Part shown: piece by piece, positions 1 through 9,346 of the stretch | Numbering within the stretch: the first letter of the stretch is position 1 | Layout: each line of letters opens with the position of its first letter | Assembly: GCF_020193575.1 (NCBI RefSeq) | Contig: NZ_JADYVD010000036.1 | Span: 21,922 to 85,921 of the forward strand | Source of the DNA: Ensifer sp. IC4062 | GTDB lineage: Bacteria; Pseudomonadota; Alphaproteobacteria; Rhizobiales; Rhizobiaceae | DNA length: 64,000 nucleotides | Reading direction: 5' to 3' | The notes under the pieces: model-generated | Databases searched by the model: none | Told to the model about the DNA's origin: nothing | Seen by the model: only the letters and a program-made list of their open reading frames with translations | Program-made: the position numbers and the translations under genes

Positions 1-236
1 CTCGCCATGGCGGGAGAGAAAGATGAACGGCCCGTTCAGGCAAGGTTAATGTAGCGTCCGATAGCCCTTGAAGCGGAACCGATCCGTGACTTTAGCGTTG
101 CGATTACGAATGCGACTGACCACAAAAAAGTCGGAAACCGCGGATCATGGCCCTGTGGGAGCAGTCTCGCAGGCGTGACCGTTCGATGGACAGGATGCGC
201 AGCGAGCCGGACCTCCCAGTAAGAGGAAGGAAGACA

Positions 237-2327
237 ATGTCGATTCGATCGAGACTTTTCGCAACGGTAGCTTTGCCGGTATTCGCGGCGACCCTTGCCG
301 TCCAGCCTGCGCTTGCCGAGAGCCTGATGGCGCCGTTCGAAGTTGCTCAGGAAGGCGCGGAGCAGCCGTCGCCGGAGGATTTGCTGCTGCTTAAGAAGCG
401 CAGAAAGCAGGCCGCAGAACAGGAATCCCAGGGACAGGCGGAGGAACAGCAACCGCAGGCGGAAGAGCAACAGGCACCTAGGCGCAAGAAGCGCGAGCAG
501 CAGGCTGAGGAACAGCAGCCGGCTGCCGAGGAAGCCGCTCCGCAGCAGGCCGAAGAGCAGCCGGCTCCAAGGCGCAAGAAGCGCCAGCAGCAGGCTGAGG
601 AACAGCAGCCGGCCGAGGAGGCCGCTCCGCAGCAGGCCGAAGAGCAGCCGGCTCCAAGGCGCAAGAAGCGCCAGCAGCAGGCTGAAGAACAGCAGCCCGC
701 CGCCGAGGAGGCCGCTCCGCAGCAGGCCGAAGAGCAGCCGACTCCAAGGCGCAAGAAGCGCCAGCAGCAGGCTGAAGAACAGCAGCCCGCCGAGGAGCGC
801 GCTCCGCAGCAAGCCGAGGAACAGCGGCCCGCCTCCGAGGAAACCGCTCCGCAGCAGGCGGAAGAAGAGCAGGCTCCAACGCGCAAGAAGCGTCAGCAGC
901 AGGCTGAGGAACAGCAACCTGCCACTGGGGAGGAAGCTCCGCAGCAGGCCGAAGAACAGCGCCAGGGCGAGCAGCCTGTTCCTGAGCTGGCGCCACCCGC
1001 AACCGCAGAGCAGGATACAGGCGAACAGCAGCAGGCCCGGCCCGCTCCGGAAGTCGTGGATGAGCGCACAGAAGAAGAGAAGGTCAAGATCGCCAAGGAC
1101 CCGGCGGCTAGCGATGACACGGTGGTGCTTCCAATCGAAAACGGTGCGGCCGTGCTCGATAGCGACAAGGATGCCGACAATATCGGCGGCAACCGCGCGC
1201 GTGAGGCGCGGCGCAAGCAGCGTGAGGAGTTGCGCGCCAAGGAAGAAAGCGTAGCGCCGCCGACAGACGACGCCGCAGCCCAGGCGGAAATATCGACCGA
1301 GGTCCGGGAACAACTTCCGCAGAGGATCGAGGCCAATCTGAAGGAAGAGGGACAGCGCATCGAAGCAGCGCCGGCCTTCGCAGTGCCTGAGACGACCAAC
1401 ATCGTTAACAACACCATCGTCAACAACACGGTGATCAACAACACGACCGTCAACACGAACGAAGTCACCGAGGTGCGGGTCGTCGACGAGGTGGAAGACC
1501 GCATGATCCTCGGCGTCGGTGATCGCATTTTCGTCCGGGGCGACGACCGGCCGCGGCTGCGGCGCGACTCGCAGGAAACTTTCTACGACCAACTGCCGCG
1601 CGACCGCGTTCGCGAGACGATCGTCCGTCCAGATGGTTATCGAATCGTCACGATCTACAACCGCTATGGCGACATCGTGCAGCGATCGCGCATTGACGGC
1701 GACGGTAACGAATATCTGATGATCTACGCGCCCGAGTACGATGAGGATCGGGACCGTCCAGCGATCGTCGACGTCGGTTATGAACTGCCGCCGATGCGCC
1801 TGACGATACCGGTCGAGGATTATATCGTCGACTACGCCGACGATCCGGATCGGGATTACTACGAATTCCTGTCCGAGCCGCCGGTCGAGCGCGTCGAGCG
1901 CGTCTACACGATCGATGAGGTGCGCAACTCTGCCCGCCTGCGTGACAAGGTTCGTCGCATCGACCTCGACACGATCCACTTCGAGACGGGTAGCGCCGAG
2001 GTGTCGATGTCGCAGGCCAAGACGCTGCGCGGTGTCGCGGATGCGATGTCGAAGATCCTCGATAAGGATCCGGGCGAAACCTTCTTCATCGAGGGCCACA
2101 CGGACGCAGTCGGCTCCGACCGGTCGAACCTGGTTCTTTCCGACCAGCGTGCGGAGTCTGTCGCTGTGCTCCTCAGCGAAGTCTATGGCGTGCCAGCCGA
2201 AAACCTTGTGACACAGGGCTACGGCGAGCGCTTCCTCAAAGTTCGCACACCGGAAGCCGAGCAGGAGAACCGCCGCGTCACCATTCGCCGCGTGACGCCG
2301 CTCGTGCGGCCGGTCGCCCAGCCGTAA
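237..2327 (+). CDS. OmpA-family outer-membrane/peptidoglycan-binding protein with tandem charged repeats
   Basis: A 696-residue envelope protein. The start at 237 is chosen because an AAGAGGAAGG ribosome site precedes it and the product then opens with a clean signal peptide (MSIRSRLF...ending near LAES). Residues about 60-270 are a low-complexity region rich in Q, E, A and P with five RKKR-type clusters. A short Asn/Val/Thr tract (NIVNNTIVNNTVINN) follows near residues 385-415, then an acidic region with DRDR/DD motifs. The last ~115 residues (about 575-690) are an OmpA C-terminal domain: ETGSAEVS, EGHTDAVGSDRSN, LSDQRAESV and QGYGE are visible, so it should bind peptidoglycan in the periplasm. 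An alternative GTG/ATG at 147 would put 30 residues before the signal peptide and is unlikely. The gene stands alone and is followed by a hairpin terminator. The family call is secure; the specific role is unknown. Confidence 0.9.
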   Translation: MSIRSRLFATVALPVFAATLAVQPALAESLMAPFEVAQEGAEQPSPEDLLLLKKRRKQAAEQESQGQAEEQQPQAEEQQAPRRKKREQQAEEQQPAAEEAAPQQAEEQPAPRRKKRQQQAEEQQPAEEAAPQQAEEQPAPRRKKRQQQAEEQQPAAEEAAPQQAEEQPTPRRKKRQQQAEEQQPAEERAPQQAEEQRPASEETAPQQAEEEQAPTRKKRQQQAEEQQPATGEEAPQQAEEQRQGEQPVPELAPPATAEQDTGEQQQARPAPEVVDERTEEEKVKIAKDPAASDDTVVLPIENGAAVLDSDKDADNIGGNRAREARRKQREELRAKEESVAPPTDDAAAQAEISTEVREQLPQRIEANLKEEGQRIEAAPAFAVPETTNIVNNTIVNNTVINNTTVNTNEVTEVRVVDEVEDRMILGVGDRIFVRGDDRPRLRRDSQETFYDQLPRDRVRETIVRPDGYRIVTIYNRYGDIVQRSRIDGDGNEYLMIYAPEYDEDRDRPAIVDVGYELPPMRLTIPVEDYIVDYADDPDRDYYEFLSEPPVERVERVYTIDEVRNSARLRDKVRRIDLDTIHFETGSAEVSMSQAKTLRGVADAMSKILDKDPGETFFIEGHTDAVGSDRSNLVLSDQRAESVAVLLSEVYGVPAENLVTQGYGERFLKVRTPEAEQENRRVTIRRVTPLVRPVAQP
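424..962 (+). repeat. In-frame 84-90 nt tandem repeat in the OmpA-family gene
   Basis: Successive units encode QQAEEQQPA(A)EEAAPQQAEEQPAPRRKKR with small variations. The conserved AGG/ACG-CGC-AAG-AAG-CG codons recur at about 480, 570, 657, 747 and 879, so the spacings are 90, 87, 90 and 132 nt. The repeats keep the reading frame and differ by whole codons, as expected for slippage or recombination under selection for the frame. Confidence 0.85.
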
Positions 2328-2351
2328 TCGCGGCAGCGTTGCTTGATAGAG

Positions 2352-2380
2352 AACGGGGCCGGGAGACCGGCCCCGTTCTT
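2352..2380 (+). terminator. Rho-independent terminator after the OmpA-family gene
   Basis: A perfect 11-bp stem AACGGGGCCGG / CCGGCCCCGTT with loop GAGA, starting 25 bases after the stop codon and followed by CTTATGT. The T tract is weak. Confidence 0.7.
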
Positions 2381-2426
2381 ATGTCTGGCGTCGAGACTTG
2401 CGACGCCTTCGAACAGCCCCTGCAGC

Positions 2427-2939
2427 CTAGCCGCGCAGCCCCGTAACCTTTTCGACGAAGTCGGCGATCGCGGCCGTGTCGTCGAGGTCGAAGATTGAAA
2501 GATCCGTATCGGTCACTGGATGATCGGCGGCAATAGCAACGATGTGCGGGTCGCTCGGCGCCAGCGGCTCGCGGTTGGCCGAATCCATCCGCCGCGCTTC
2601 GATCTTCGGGATGGGCTCCCGCTTGTAGCCTTCGATGAGCACGAGATCGCAGGGAGCGAGCCGCGCCAGGATCTCCTCGAAGGACGGTTCCGGTGCGCCG
2701 CGCAGTTCGTGCATGATCGCAAACCGCGTCGAGGAGACGATCGTCACCTCTTGCGCGCCGGCCTCCCGGTGGCGGTAGCTGTCGGCGCCGACCTTGTCGA
2801 TGTCGAAATCGTGGTGGGCGTGCTTGATCGTCGAAACGGCATAGCCGCGGCGCGTCATTTCACTGACAAGACGGACCATTAGGCCGGTCTTGCCCGAGTT
2901 CTTCCAACCGGCAATGCCGAAAATCCTGGGTTTGGTCAT
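2427..2939 (-). CDS. mobB: Molybdopterin-guanine dinucleotide biosynthesis protein MobB
   Basis: A 170-residue GTP-binding accessory protein of molybdenum cofactor maturation. The N-terminus MTKPRIFGIAG leads into the P-loop GWKNSGKT at residues 11-18. Later IKHAHHDF and LIEGYKREPIPKIE match the MobB family. The start is set at 2939 because its ATG overlaps the stop of mobA (ATGA at 2936-2939), which implies translational coupling; an in-frame ATG ten codons upstream lies inside mobA. MobB is thought to aid MobA in adding GMP to molybdopterin, although it is dispensable in some bacteria. The length is normal. Its stop lies about 45 bases beyond the terminator of the convergent OmpA-family gene. 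Confidence 0.93.
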   Translation of the reverse strand: MTKPRIFGIAGWKNSGKTGLMVRLVSEMTRRGYAVSTIKHAHHDFDIDKVGADSYRHREAGAQEVTIVSSTRFAIMHELRGAPEPSFEEILARLAPCDLVLIEGYKREPIPKIEARRMDSANREPLAPSDPHIVAIAADHPVTDTDLSIFDLDDTAAIADFVEKVTGLRG

Positions 2940-3595
2940 GGTTTGGGATCCTTGAGGCATTGCAGCCAAGCTTCGGCCTCTCGAAGCTGTTCCGGCGTGT
3001 TGATATTGAAGAAGGGGTCGAGCGGACCCGCCTTCGTCGCGATCATCGGGAAGTCTACGGCCGCCGAAGGGTGGCGCGCAATGAAGGCGCGCACGCTCAA
3101 CTTGGTGTCGGTACGGATCCAGGCATCCAGATCATCGACGATCGCGACCGGCCAGAGCGCGAAAAGCGGATGCATCTCTCCGTTGGACCAGGCGACGGCA
3201 ATCGTCCCCTCCATGTCGGGAACGGAGGAGAGCCGGCCGACGAGGTCATCGGGAAAAAATGGTGTGTCGGTCGGCACGGTCAGAACATGGGCCGCATGCG
3301 GTGCAACCTTCGCAGCGTGGCGCATGGCGGTGAGGATGCCGGCGAGGGGACCGACGTACCCAGGCACCGTGTCGGCCAGCACCGGAAGATCGGGCAGCAG
3401 GTCGATGCCGGGATCGGCATTGAGGTTGAGCGCGATGCTTCCCACCTGCGGCGCGAGTCGTTCGACAATGTGGTCGAGGATGGGTCGGCCATTGAGTACG
3501 AGGCCGGCCTTGGGGCGACCCATCCGCGAAGATCGTCCGCCAGCGAGGATGACGGCCGGCGGGCGTTTCGGAGCTTCTGGCGGGTTCATGACCAT
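2936..3595 (-). CDS. mobA: Molybdenum cofactor guanylyltransferase MobA
   Basis: A 219-residue nucleotidyltransferase that transfers GMP from GTP to Mo-molybdopterin to form the bis-MGD cofactor used by DMSO-reductase-family enzymes. The diagnostic N-terminal loop LAGGRSSRMGRPK is at residues 17-29, and VPTDTPFFPDDL carries the metal-binding aspartates. The start at 3595 has AGAGGA eight bases upstream; a second ATG two codons later (3589) is also possible. It is the first gene of the mobA-mobB pair. Its 5' end lies 12 bases from the stop of the DMT transporter upstream on the same strand, so read-through from that gene is possible. moaA, 4 kb away, serves the same pathway. Confidence 0.94.
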   Translation of the reverse strand: MVMNPPEAPKRPPAVILAGGRSSRMGRPKAGLVLNGRPILDHIVERLAPQVGSIALNLNADPGIDLLPDLPVLADTVPGYVGPLAGILTAMRHAAKVAPHAAHVLTVPTDTPFFPDDLVGRLSSVPDMEGTIAVAWSNGEMHPLFALWPVAIVDDLDAWIRTDTKLSVRAFIARHPSAAVDFPMIATKAGPLDPFFNINTPEQLREAEAWLQCLKDPKP

Positions 3596-3607
3596 CGACG
3601 CGTTCCT

Positions 3608-4516
3608 CTATTCGAGAGGGCCTGCAAGGGAGCGTTGGGCGACGGCCTTCCTACCGCGTAGGCTCTCGCGATAGAAGGTATAGAGGCCGGATCCGACGAT
3701 GACGGCAACCCCTGTCAACATCCAGCGATCCGGTGTTTCCGAGAAGAAGAAAATGCCGATTGCGATCGACCAGAGCAGGCTCGTGTAGCGGAACGGCGCG
3801 ATGACCGAGATGTCGCCATCGCGCATCGCCAGCACGATCGTTTGGTAGCCGAGCATCAGGAGGATGCTGGCACCGGCAATATGGGTGAGCGAGGTGGTCG
3901 ACATCGGCTGCCAGCCGCCGAACGGTACAATCAGCAGGGCGCCGACCAACGTCGTCACCATGGCCGTGGTGACTGTGATGAAGAGCGACGGTACGTCGCT
4001 GCCGATGCGGCGGGTGCAAAGATCACGCGTCGCGGTGCAGAAGACGCAGGCGACGACGATCAATGCCGCCGGGGTGAAGCCTTCCGGTCCGGGGCGCAAA
4101 ACGATCAGCACGCCGAGGAAGCCGATGGCGATCGCCGCCCAGCGACGCCAGCCGACAGGTTCGCGCAGGAAAAGCGCGGCACCGAGCGTGACGGCCAGCG
4201 GCAGCGCCTGCATGATCGCCGAGGCGTTTGCGAGCGGTATCTGGCCGAGCGCTGAAATATAGGTGATCGAAGCCAGCGCCTCCATGGCGATACGCAGGAT
4301 GACCGCTGGACGCAGGATCGTTCGGATCGGCCGGAATGCGCGGAAGTGGAAAGCGAATACCAGCACCATCAGCGTAGTGAGCAACCCGCGGACGAACATG
4401 ATCTGCCCGGTATTCATAGCGCCCGTTACGGATTTTACGAGCGCGTCGTTGCAGGCAAAGCTGATCATGGCAAGGCACATGAAAACGATGCCGCGGAAAT
4501 TGGCAGATGAATGCAT
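3608..4516 (-). CDS. DMT-superfamily (EamA) inner-membrane transporter
   Basis: A 302-residue hydrophobic protein with about ten predicted membrane helices in two EamA repeats, for example FRGIVFMCLAMISFACNDALV in the first half and ALIVVACVFCTATRDLC leading the second. Such proteins export amino acids, nucleotides or other metabolites; the substrate cannot be read from the sequence. The start at 4516 is supported by AGGAAAG five bases upstream; a longer frame to 4573 adds a proline-rich segment with no ribosome site. The 3' end abuts mobA by 12 bases, which may be only co-transcription. It diverges from the chemoreceptor gene across a 418-base gap. Confidence 0.85.
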   Translation of the reverse strand: MHSSANFRGIVFMCLAMISFACNDALVKSVTGAMNTGQIMFVRGLLTTLMVLVFAFHFRAFRPIRTILRPAVILRIAMEALASITYISALGQIPLANASAIMQALPLAVTLGAALFLREPVGWRRWAAIAIGFLGVLIVLRPGPEGFTPAALIVVACVFCTATRDLCTRRIGSDVPSLFITVTTAMVTTLVGALLIVPFGGWQPMSTTSLTHIAGASILLMLGYQTIVLAMRDGDISVIAPFRYTSLLWSIAIGIFFFSETPDRWMLTGVAVIVGSGLYTFYRESLRGRKAVAQRSLAGPLE

Positions 4517-4934
4517 TCGTCTTTCCTGATGGCCCTCGGCCGAGGCCAAGTTCGGCGGGGGAGGCGAATCCATCCCAATGGAGGTGCGCCCCTTGTCCCA
4601 GCATTGACTGTCATTTCACGCAAACTCAAGCTTCGATTGCGCAAGATCGCTTCCCACTTGAGGGGGCGAACCGCATCGACGCGAGATCCGGAGGGCATGA
4701 TCGCTGCCTCGGGGCTTATTCGCGGAATCTTAAGTTTCGCTGCCTATCGTTGCGACGATTCCGCAGTGCAATCGCATGAAGCGATCGGTGGATGACGGTC
4801 ATAGAAACTTGCAACGCCGTCGATCCGCGAAATGTCCGCCGGAGCCTGGGAGGTGCTTCCGCCGGCATTACCACTTCCGCCAAGAGAAGCCACCGTGCGG
4901 GCATGTTCCTCATAATAAGAACCTGGGGTCCGCA
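4517..4934. other. Divergent intergenic region with one spaced inverted repeat
   Basis: 418 bases between the DMT transporter and the chemoreceptor, with no credible gene. The only clear structure is the inverted repeat GCGGAATC (4732-4739) / GATTCCGC (4757-4764) separated by 17 bases. It could be a regulator site for either gene, but I cannot assign it. Confidence 0.4.
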
Positions 4935-7478
4935 ATGTCTTTGATCGATCGCCTTCTGCAGCGCCTGCGCATCGTCACAAAAGTCCTCCTCTTCGTGGTT
5001 CCGCTCGTGGCTCTGATCGCAGGGATCGGTCTCGTCGGCTTTTTCACCGCTCGTACGCTCAATGGGCACATGACCGTCACCCGCGAGACCATCAACAATC
5101 TCTCGGATTTCCAGGCTTTGCGCAGTGCCTTGCAGGCGTTCGCCGATAACCCGAGCGAGGAAACACGCGATATTCTTTCGAAGGAAATCGACGAGCAGGA
5201 AGAGGGGGTCAGAACTCTCGAAGCGCTGCTGGCGCGTGACGCGGACAGGGCGCAGATCGCCTCGGTCGTTGCACTCGGTGGCCAGATGCGCAGCCAGACC
5301 GACAAGCTCTGGGCGGTGAAGGTCGAGCAGGACGCGGTAACGACGTCGCTGGAGGCGGCGCTTGCCGACATGACCGAGAAGGGCAATAGCGCCTACAAGC
5401 AGATCGATATCATCCGGAGTGAATCGGGTGAAAAAGAAGCCTTCGCCAAGGCGCTGCTCTTCGATGCGGCCGCCTACCAGGGTGTCGCCGAACGCATCAA
5501 GAAATTCCGCCTGCCAGTAACCATGGCGGTCAATCCCGACGCCAAGATCGATCAGGCGAACAAGCTGCTGCCCCATCTGCTGAAGCAGATCGGTGAAGCC
5601 GAGAAGATTGCTTCGGAAAAGGTCCAGAAGCCGATCGCCGAACTCAAGGAGCAGGCACTGAAGATCCAGGCGATCCTCGCAGGCGCCGAGGACAATGAGG
5701 CGAAGAAGAACGCCCTCGTGCCTGTCCTCAGCAAGCTCTCGAAATACGAGGCGGATTTTGCCAAGGAGGCGGTCAAGAATTCGGATACCGCAGCCAAGCG
5801 CTTCGTCGGCATGGACGGCGAAATCTCAACACTGAAGACGCTGATCGCTTTGATGAGCGATACATTCAAAGGCCTCGACAATACCCGCTTCCATATCAGC
5901 GAGCTGCACCGCTCGCTCGACGCGGCAAGCCGCGATCTCGTAATTGCAGATATAAACGCCGTACGCGAGGCAGCCGGGAAGCTCTCCGAGCTCGGCGGCA
6001 AGAACGCAGCACTCCGAGATTTGCCGGCAAAGCTTGGCCCCTCGCTCAACAACATCGACAAGGGCACGGCCGCGCTGATTGACGTTGGCGGCCGCTGGCA
6101 GGTCGCCAAGAGCGAGGCTGCAACGCTTGTTGCCGATGCGAGCGGCACGCTCGAAAGCTTCGTCAGCAGCGCGCAGGAAGCCGGAAAGCAGGACAGCCAG
6201 CGCTCGGCGACCGTCTCGATCATCGCGATGGTTGCCGGAACGCTGCTCGCGATCATCGGCGGCCTGATGCTTGTCGAGACGCTGCGCGGCCCGCTGAAAC
6301 GCGTCACGGAAACCATGACGCGGCTCGCCAACGGTGATCTCGAAGTGGCGATCGAAGGCCGCAACCGCGGTGACGAAATCGGTGACATGGTGCGCTCGGT
6401 CGCCGTCTTCCGCGACAACGCGCTCGAAAACGTGCGGCTGGAACGCGAGGCCGAGGCTGCGCGGACACTGTCTGCCGAGGAGGAGGCCCGCCGCTCGCAG
6501 GAACGCGCGCGGATCGAAGCCGAGCAGATGCAGGCGCTCAACGCTCTTTCCGATGTTCTTGCCCAGCTTGCCGCCGGCAATCTCGAGGAAGGCATGGCGG
6601 AAGATCTTCCGGCCGACTACGTCATCATGGCCCGCACCTACAACAACGCCGTCGAGGCGCTGCGTGCGACGCTCACGGATGTCCGTCTCGTCGCTGAAGA
6701 GATCTCCGGCGGAACGGGCAATCTCGCCGCGTCGGCCGACGATCTCGCCCGGCGCACCGAGCAGCAGGCGGCAGCGCTTGAAGAGAGCTCGCGTGCGCTC
6801 CGTCAGCTCACCGAACTCGTGCGCTCGACCGCCGAGAGTGCACGCAGCACTACGGTATCGGTCGATGAGACGAACAACTATGCGCAGCATTCCGGCCAGG
6901 TCGTCGCCAAGGCGATCGATGCCATGGCTGAGATCAATCGCTCGTCCGAAAAGATCGGCACGATCATCGGCGTGATCGACGAGATCGCTTTCCAGACCAA
7001 TCTTCTGGCGCTGAATGCCGGTGTTGAAGCGGCCCGCGCCGGCGAGGCGGGCCGTGGCTTTGCGGTCGTCGCCCAGGAGGTGCGCGAACTGGCGCAGCGT
7101 TGCGCGGGAGCCGCCCGTGAGATCAAAGGGCTGATCTCGGCAAGCTCGGCCCAGGTGCGCAGCGGCGTGGCGCTGGTGCAGGAAACCGGCGAAGCGCTGA
7201 CGGTCATCAACGACCATATCGCCACCATTCACCAGCTCGTCAGCAATATCGAGGCCTCTGCGGCAGACCAGTATAGAGGCCTCAACGAGGTCAATTCGGC
7301 CGTTCACGAGGTCGAGCTCATCACGCAGCAGAACGCTGCGATGGTCGAGGAGAACACGGCCGAAATCCATGGCCTGCGCCGGCAGGTGGAAGCACTCAAC
7401 GAGAAGATCGAGCGCTTCAAGACCGGCACCGCCAGTATGGGTGACCACGGTCAGGCTCGGTCAATTTACGCCGCCTGA
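4935..7478 (+). CDS. Methyl-accepting chemotaxis protein with an unusually long periplasmic region
   Basis: An 847-residue chemoreceptor. The start at 4935 puts the first membrane helix ([20 protein letters not shown]) at residues ~16-37. Residues ~40-423 are a long, mostly helical periplasmic sensor of about 385 residues, roughly twice the usual four-helix size. The second membrane helix is near 424-450. A HAMP domain follows ([21 protein letters not shown]) and a second HAMP-like segment near 540-585 ([13 protein letters not shown]). The signalling hairpin includes the conserved tip around residues 685-730 ([33 protein letters not shown]). No C-terminal CheR-tethering pentapeptide is obvious; the protein ends RSIYAA. 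The architecture recalls S. meliloti McpZ, which also has an outsized periplasmic region, but I cannot confirm orthology. It lies outside any che cluster. An in-frame ATG at 4776 would add a non-conserved basic leader. Confidence 0.92.
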   Translation: MSLIDRLLQRLRIVTKVLLFVVPLVALIAGIGLVGFFTARTLNGHMTVTRETINNLSDFQALRSALQAFADNPSEETRDILSKEIDEQEEGVRTLEALLARDADRAQIASVVALGGQMRSQTDKLWAVKVEQDAVTTSLEAALADMTEKGNSAYKQIDIIRSESGEKEAFAKALLFDAAAYQGVAERIKKFRLPVTMAVNPDAKIDQANKLLPHLLKQIGEAEKIASEKVQKPIAELKEQALKIQAILAGAEDNEAKKNALVPVLSKLSKYEADFAKEAVKNSDTAAKRFVGMDGEISTLKTLIALMSDTFKGLDNTRFHISELHRSLDAASRDLVIADINAVREAAGKLSELGGKNAALRDLPAKLGPSLNNIDKGTAALIDVGGRWQVAKSEAATLVADASGTLESFVSSAQEAGKQDSQRSATVSIIAMVAGTLLAIIGGLMLVETLRGPLKRVTETMTRLANGDLEVAIEGRNRGDEIGDMVRSVAVFRDNALENVRLEREAEAARTLSAEEEARRSQERARIEAEQMQALNALSDVLAQLAAGNLEEGMAEDLPADYVIMARTYNNAVEALRATLTDVRLVAEEISGGTGNLAASADDLARRTEQQAAALEESSRALRQLTELVRSTAESARSTTVSVDETNNYAQHSGQVVAKAIDAMAEINRSSEKIGTIIGVIDEIAFQTNLLALNAGVEAARAGEAGRGFAVVAQEVRELAQRCAGAAREIKGLISASSAQVRSGVALVQETGEALTVINDHIATIHQLVSNIEASAADQYRGLNEVNSAVHEVELITQQNAAMVEENTAEIHGLRRQVEALNEKIERFKTGTASMGDHGQARSIYAA

Positions 7479-7494
7479 ACCAATCGGCAAGAAG

Positions 7495-7535
7495 AGGCCC
7501 CGCGGTCGGGAACGACGGCGGGGCCTTCGCCTTTT
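7495..7535 (+). terminator. Terminator after the chemoreceptor
   Basis: Stem AGGCCCCGC (7495-7503) / GCGGGGCCT (7518-7526) followed by TCGCCTTTTG. It lies between two convergent genes and may serve both. Confidence 0.75.
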
Positions 7536-7552
7536 GTAGATTTCTGGGTGCG

Positions 7553-8602
7553 TCAGCCGCCGGTTACGCTCATGTGGCGCGCCACGGCCGGGCGATTGTG
7601 TTCGCGGTCGATGATGAAGTCGTGACCCTTCGGCTTGCGAGAGATCGCCTCGTCCATGACGCGAGAGAGGTAGGCATCGTCGTCCGTCGAGCGCAGCGCC
7701 GCACGCAGATCAGCCGCGTCGTTCTGGCCGAGGCACATATAGAGCGTGCCGGTGCAGGTCAGCCGGACGCGGTTGCAGCTTTCGCAAAAATTATGCGTCA
7801 TCGGCGTGATCAGGCCGAGGCGTCCGCCGGTCTCCGCGACCTCGACGTAGCGGGCAGGGCCACCGGTGCGGTAAGGAATGTCCCTAAGCGTGAACTGGGC
7901 TTCCAGACGCTCGCGCATCTCGGAAAGCGGCAGATAGTGGTCGGTCCTGTCCTCGTCGACTTCGCCCATCGGCATCGTTTCGATCAGCGTCAGTCCCATG
8001 CCGCGCCCGTGAGCCCAGCGCATCAGTTCGGGAATCTCGGCGTCGTTGAAGCCCTTGAGCGCCACCGTATTGATCTTCACCTTGAGACCGGCCGCCTGGG
8101 CCGCATCGATGCCCTCGAGGACCTTCGAGAGTTCGCCCCAGCGGGTAATGTGGCGGAACTTGTCGTGATCGCGGGTGTCGAGCGAAACGTTGATGCGGCG
8201 CACGCCGCAATCGGCAAGTTCGGCCGCGAACTTCGAAAGCTGCGAACCGTTGGTCGTCAGCGTCAGCTCGTCGAGGCGGCCGGCCTCGATCTCCTTACCG
8301 AGCTCGCGAACGAGGAACATGATGTTCTTGCGCACCAACGGCTCGCCGCCGGTGAGCCTGAGCTTCCGCACGCCTTTCGCGATGAAGGCGGAACAGAGCC
8401 GGTGCAATTCCTCGAGCGTCAATAGATCCTTCTTCGGGAGGAAGGTCATGTGCTCCGCCATACAGTAGGTGCAGCGGAAATCGCAGCGGTCGGTGACTGA
8501 CACGCGCAGATAGGTGATGGTCCGACCGAACGGGTCGATCATCGGTGTCGTGGAACTGTCGAGCGGCTGTGCGCCGGTTCTGTCTATCGCTGCATTATTC
8601 AA
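7553..8602 (-). CDS. moaA: GTP 3',8-cyclase MoaA
   Basis: A radical-SAM enzyme for the first step of molybdenum cofactor synthesis, converting GTP to 3',8-cyclo-dihydro-GTP. With the chosen start it has 349 residues, the usual length. The N-terminal cluster motif CDFRCTYC gives cysteines 40, 44 and 47. The C-terminal cluster is [18 protein letters not shown], and the protein ends with the essential-type Gly-Gly. The first ATG that keeps the conserved body ([12 protein letters not shown]) would cut 20 residues. The TTG at 8600-8602 has GGGAGA seven bases upstream and yields [10 protein letters not shown], so I favour that rare start; a longer frame to 8725 has no support. It converges with the chemoreceptor. 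Confidence 0.93.
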   Translation of the reverse strand: MNNAAIDRTGAQPLDSSTTPMIDPFGRTITYLRVSVTDRCDFRCTYCMAEHMTFLPKKDLLTLEELHRLCSAFIAKGVRKLRLTGGEPLVRKNIMFLVRELGKEIEAGRLDELTLTTNGSQLSKFAAELADCGVRRINVSLDTRDHDKFRHITRWGELSKVLEGIDAAQAAGLKVKINTVALKGFNDAEIPELMRWAHGRGMGLTLIETMPMGEVDEDRTDHYLPLSEMRERLEAQFTLRDIPYRTGGPARYVEVAETGGRLGLITPMTHNFCESCNRVRLTCTGTLYMCLGQNDAADLRAALRSTDDDAYLSRVMDEAISRKPKGHDFIIDREHNRPAVARHMSVTGG

Positions 8603-8752
8603 GGCTTTTCTCCCACTGCTTTCAATGTCGTGGGCAAAAACCGTGGCGTCAAGGCGCATACTGTCGCAAATTTCGGTGAAGCGGGGTCGATCGGAGTTCA
8701 TGCCGGCCCGACGGAAGACGTGCACCTGCGCCTGGATAGGCTCGATCGATTT

Positions 8753-8772
8753 GAAAAAGTTTCGGCTTTTTC
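8753..8772 (+). terminator. Short AT-stem hairpin, possible terminator or mRNA structure
   Basis: A perfect 7-bp inverted repeat GAAAAAG / CTTTTTC with loop TTTCGG in the gap before the DUF971 gene. No plus-strand gene reads into it, so its role is uncertain. Confidence 0.3.
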
Positions 8773-8864
8773 AGGCGAAGATCTCCTGTAGCAGGCGGAC
8801 GAATTTAATAGGCCTTGGGTCTGATCTGGAGTAGTGCTCAGGGTATGAATGCGGAGTGAGTATC

Positions 8865-9239
8865 ATGAGTGAATTCTGGCCGACCGAGTTGCGCGTATCG
8901 AAAGACCGTCACCGCCTCACCGTCACTTTCGACGACGGCGCCTCCTACGACCTCTCAGCGGAACTGCTGCGTGTACTTTCGCCGTCGGCCGAAGTGCAGG
9001 GGCACGGACCGGGCCAGCGGGTGACCGTACCCGGTAAGCGCAATGTCCAGATCATTTCGATGCAGCCGACCGGCAACTACGCCGTGCGAATCGGGTTCGA
9101 TGATTTCCATGACACGGGGATCTTTACCTGGAGTTACCTGCGCGAACTGGGAGAGAAGGGCGCAGATCTCTTCGCTGCCTATGAGCAGGAGCTAGCCGAA
9201 AAGGGCATGTCGCGCGACAAGTCGGAAAAGCCGCGCTGA
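8865..9239 (+). CDS. DUF971 (GBBH-like N-terminal domain) protein
   Basis: A 124-residue small protein of the DUF971 family, the same fold as the N-terminal domain of gamma-butyrobetaine hydroxylase. Visible family features are FWPTELRVSKDRHRLTVTFDDG, the SPSAEVQGHG stretch, and GNYAVRIGFDDFHDTGIFTWSYL. The ATG at 8865 has GGAG eight bases upstream; a GTG three codons earlier (8856) overlaps that site and is less likely. Members often sit near Mrp/ApbC-type iron-sulfur carriers or cofactor genes; here the nearest neighbour is moaA, encoding an Fe-S enzyme, on the opposite strand. The biochemical role is unknown. Confidence 0.85.
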   Translation: MSEFWPTELRVSKDRHRLTVTFDDGASYDLSAELLRVLSPSAEVQGHGPGQRVTVPGKRNVQIISMQPTGNYAVRIGFDDFHDTGIFTWSYLRELGEKGADLFAAYEQELAEKGMSRDKSEKPR

Positions 9240-9346
9240 CCATGGCATGTTTAAGCCCGGCTCTGCCTAAGGATCAAATACGCAACCAAAGTGCTCGAGT
9301 GTCCTCGAGCGTTTGATTAGACACGCGGCGCCGCAGGGCCATGTTG

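Noticed and set aside
36..2099. A 687-codon open frame antisense to the OmpA-family gene
   Set aside because: It arises from the codon bias of the repeat on the other strand; its product is a leucine/arginine-rich low-complexity chain (RLLFGLLRSGLL repeats) with no family features.
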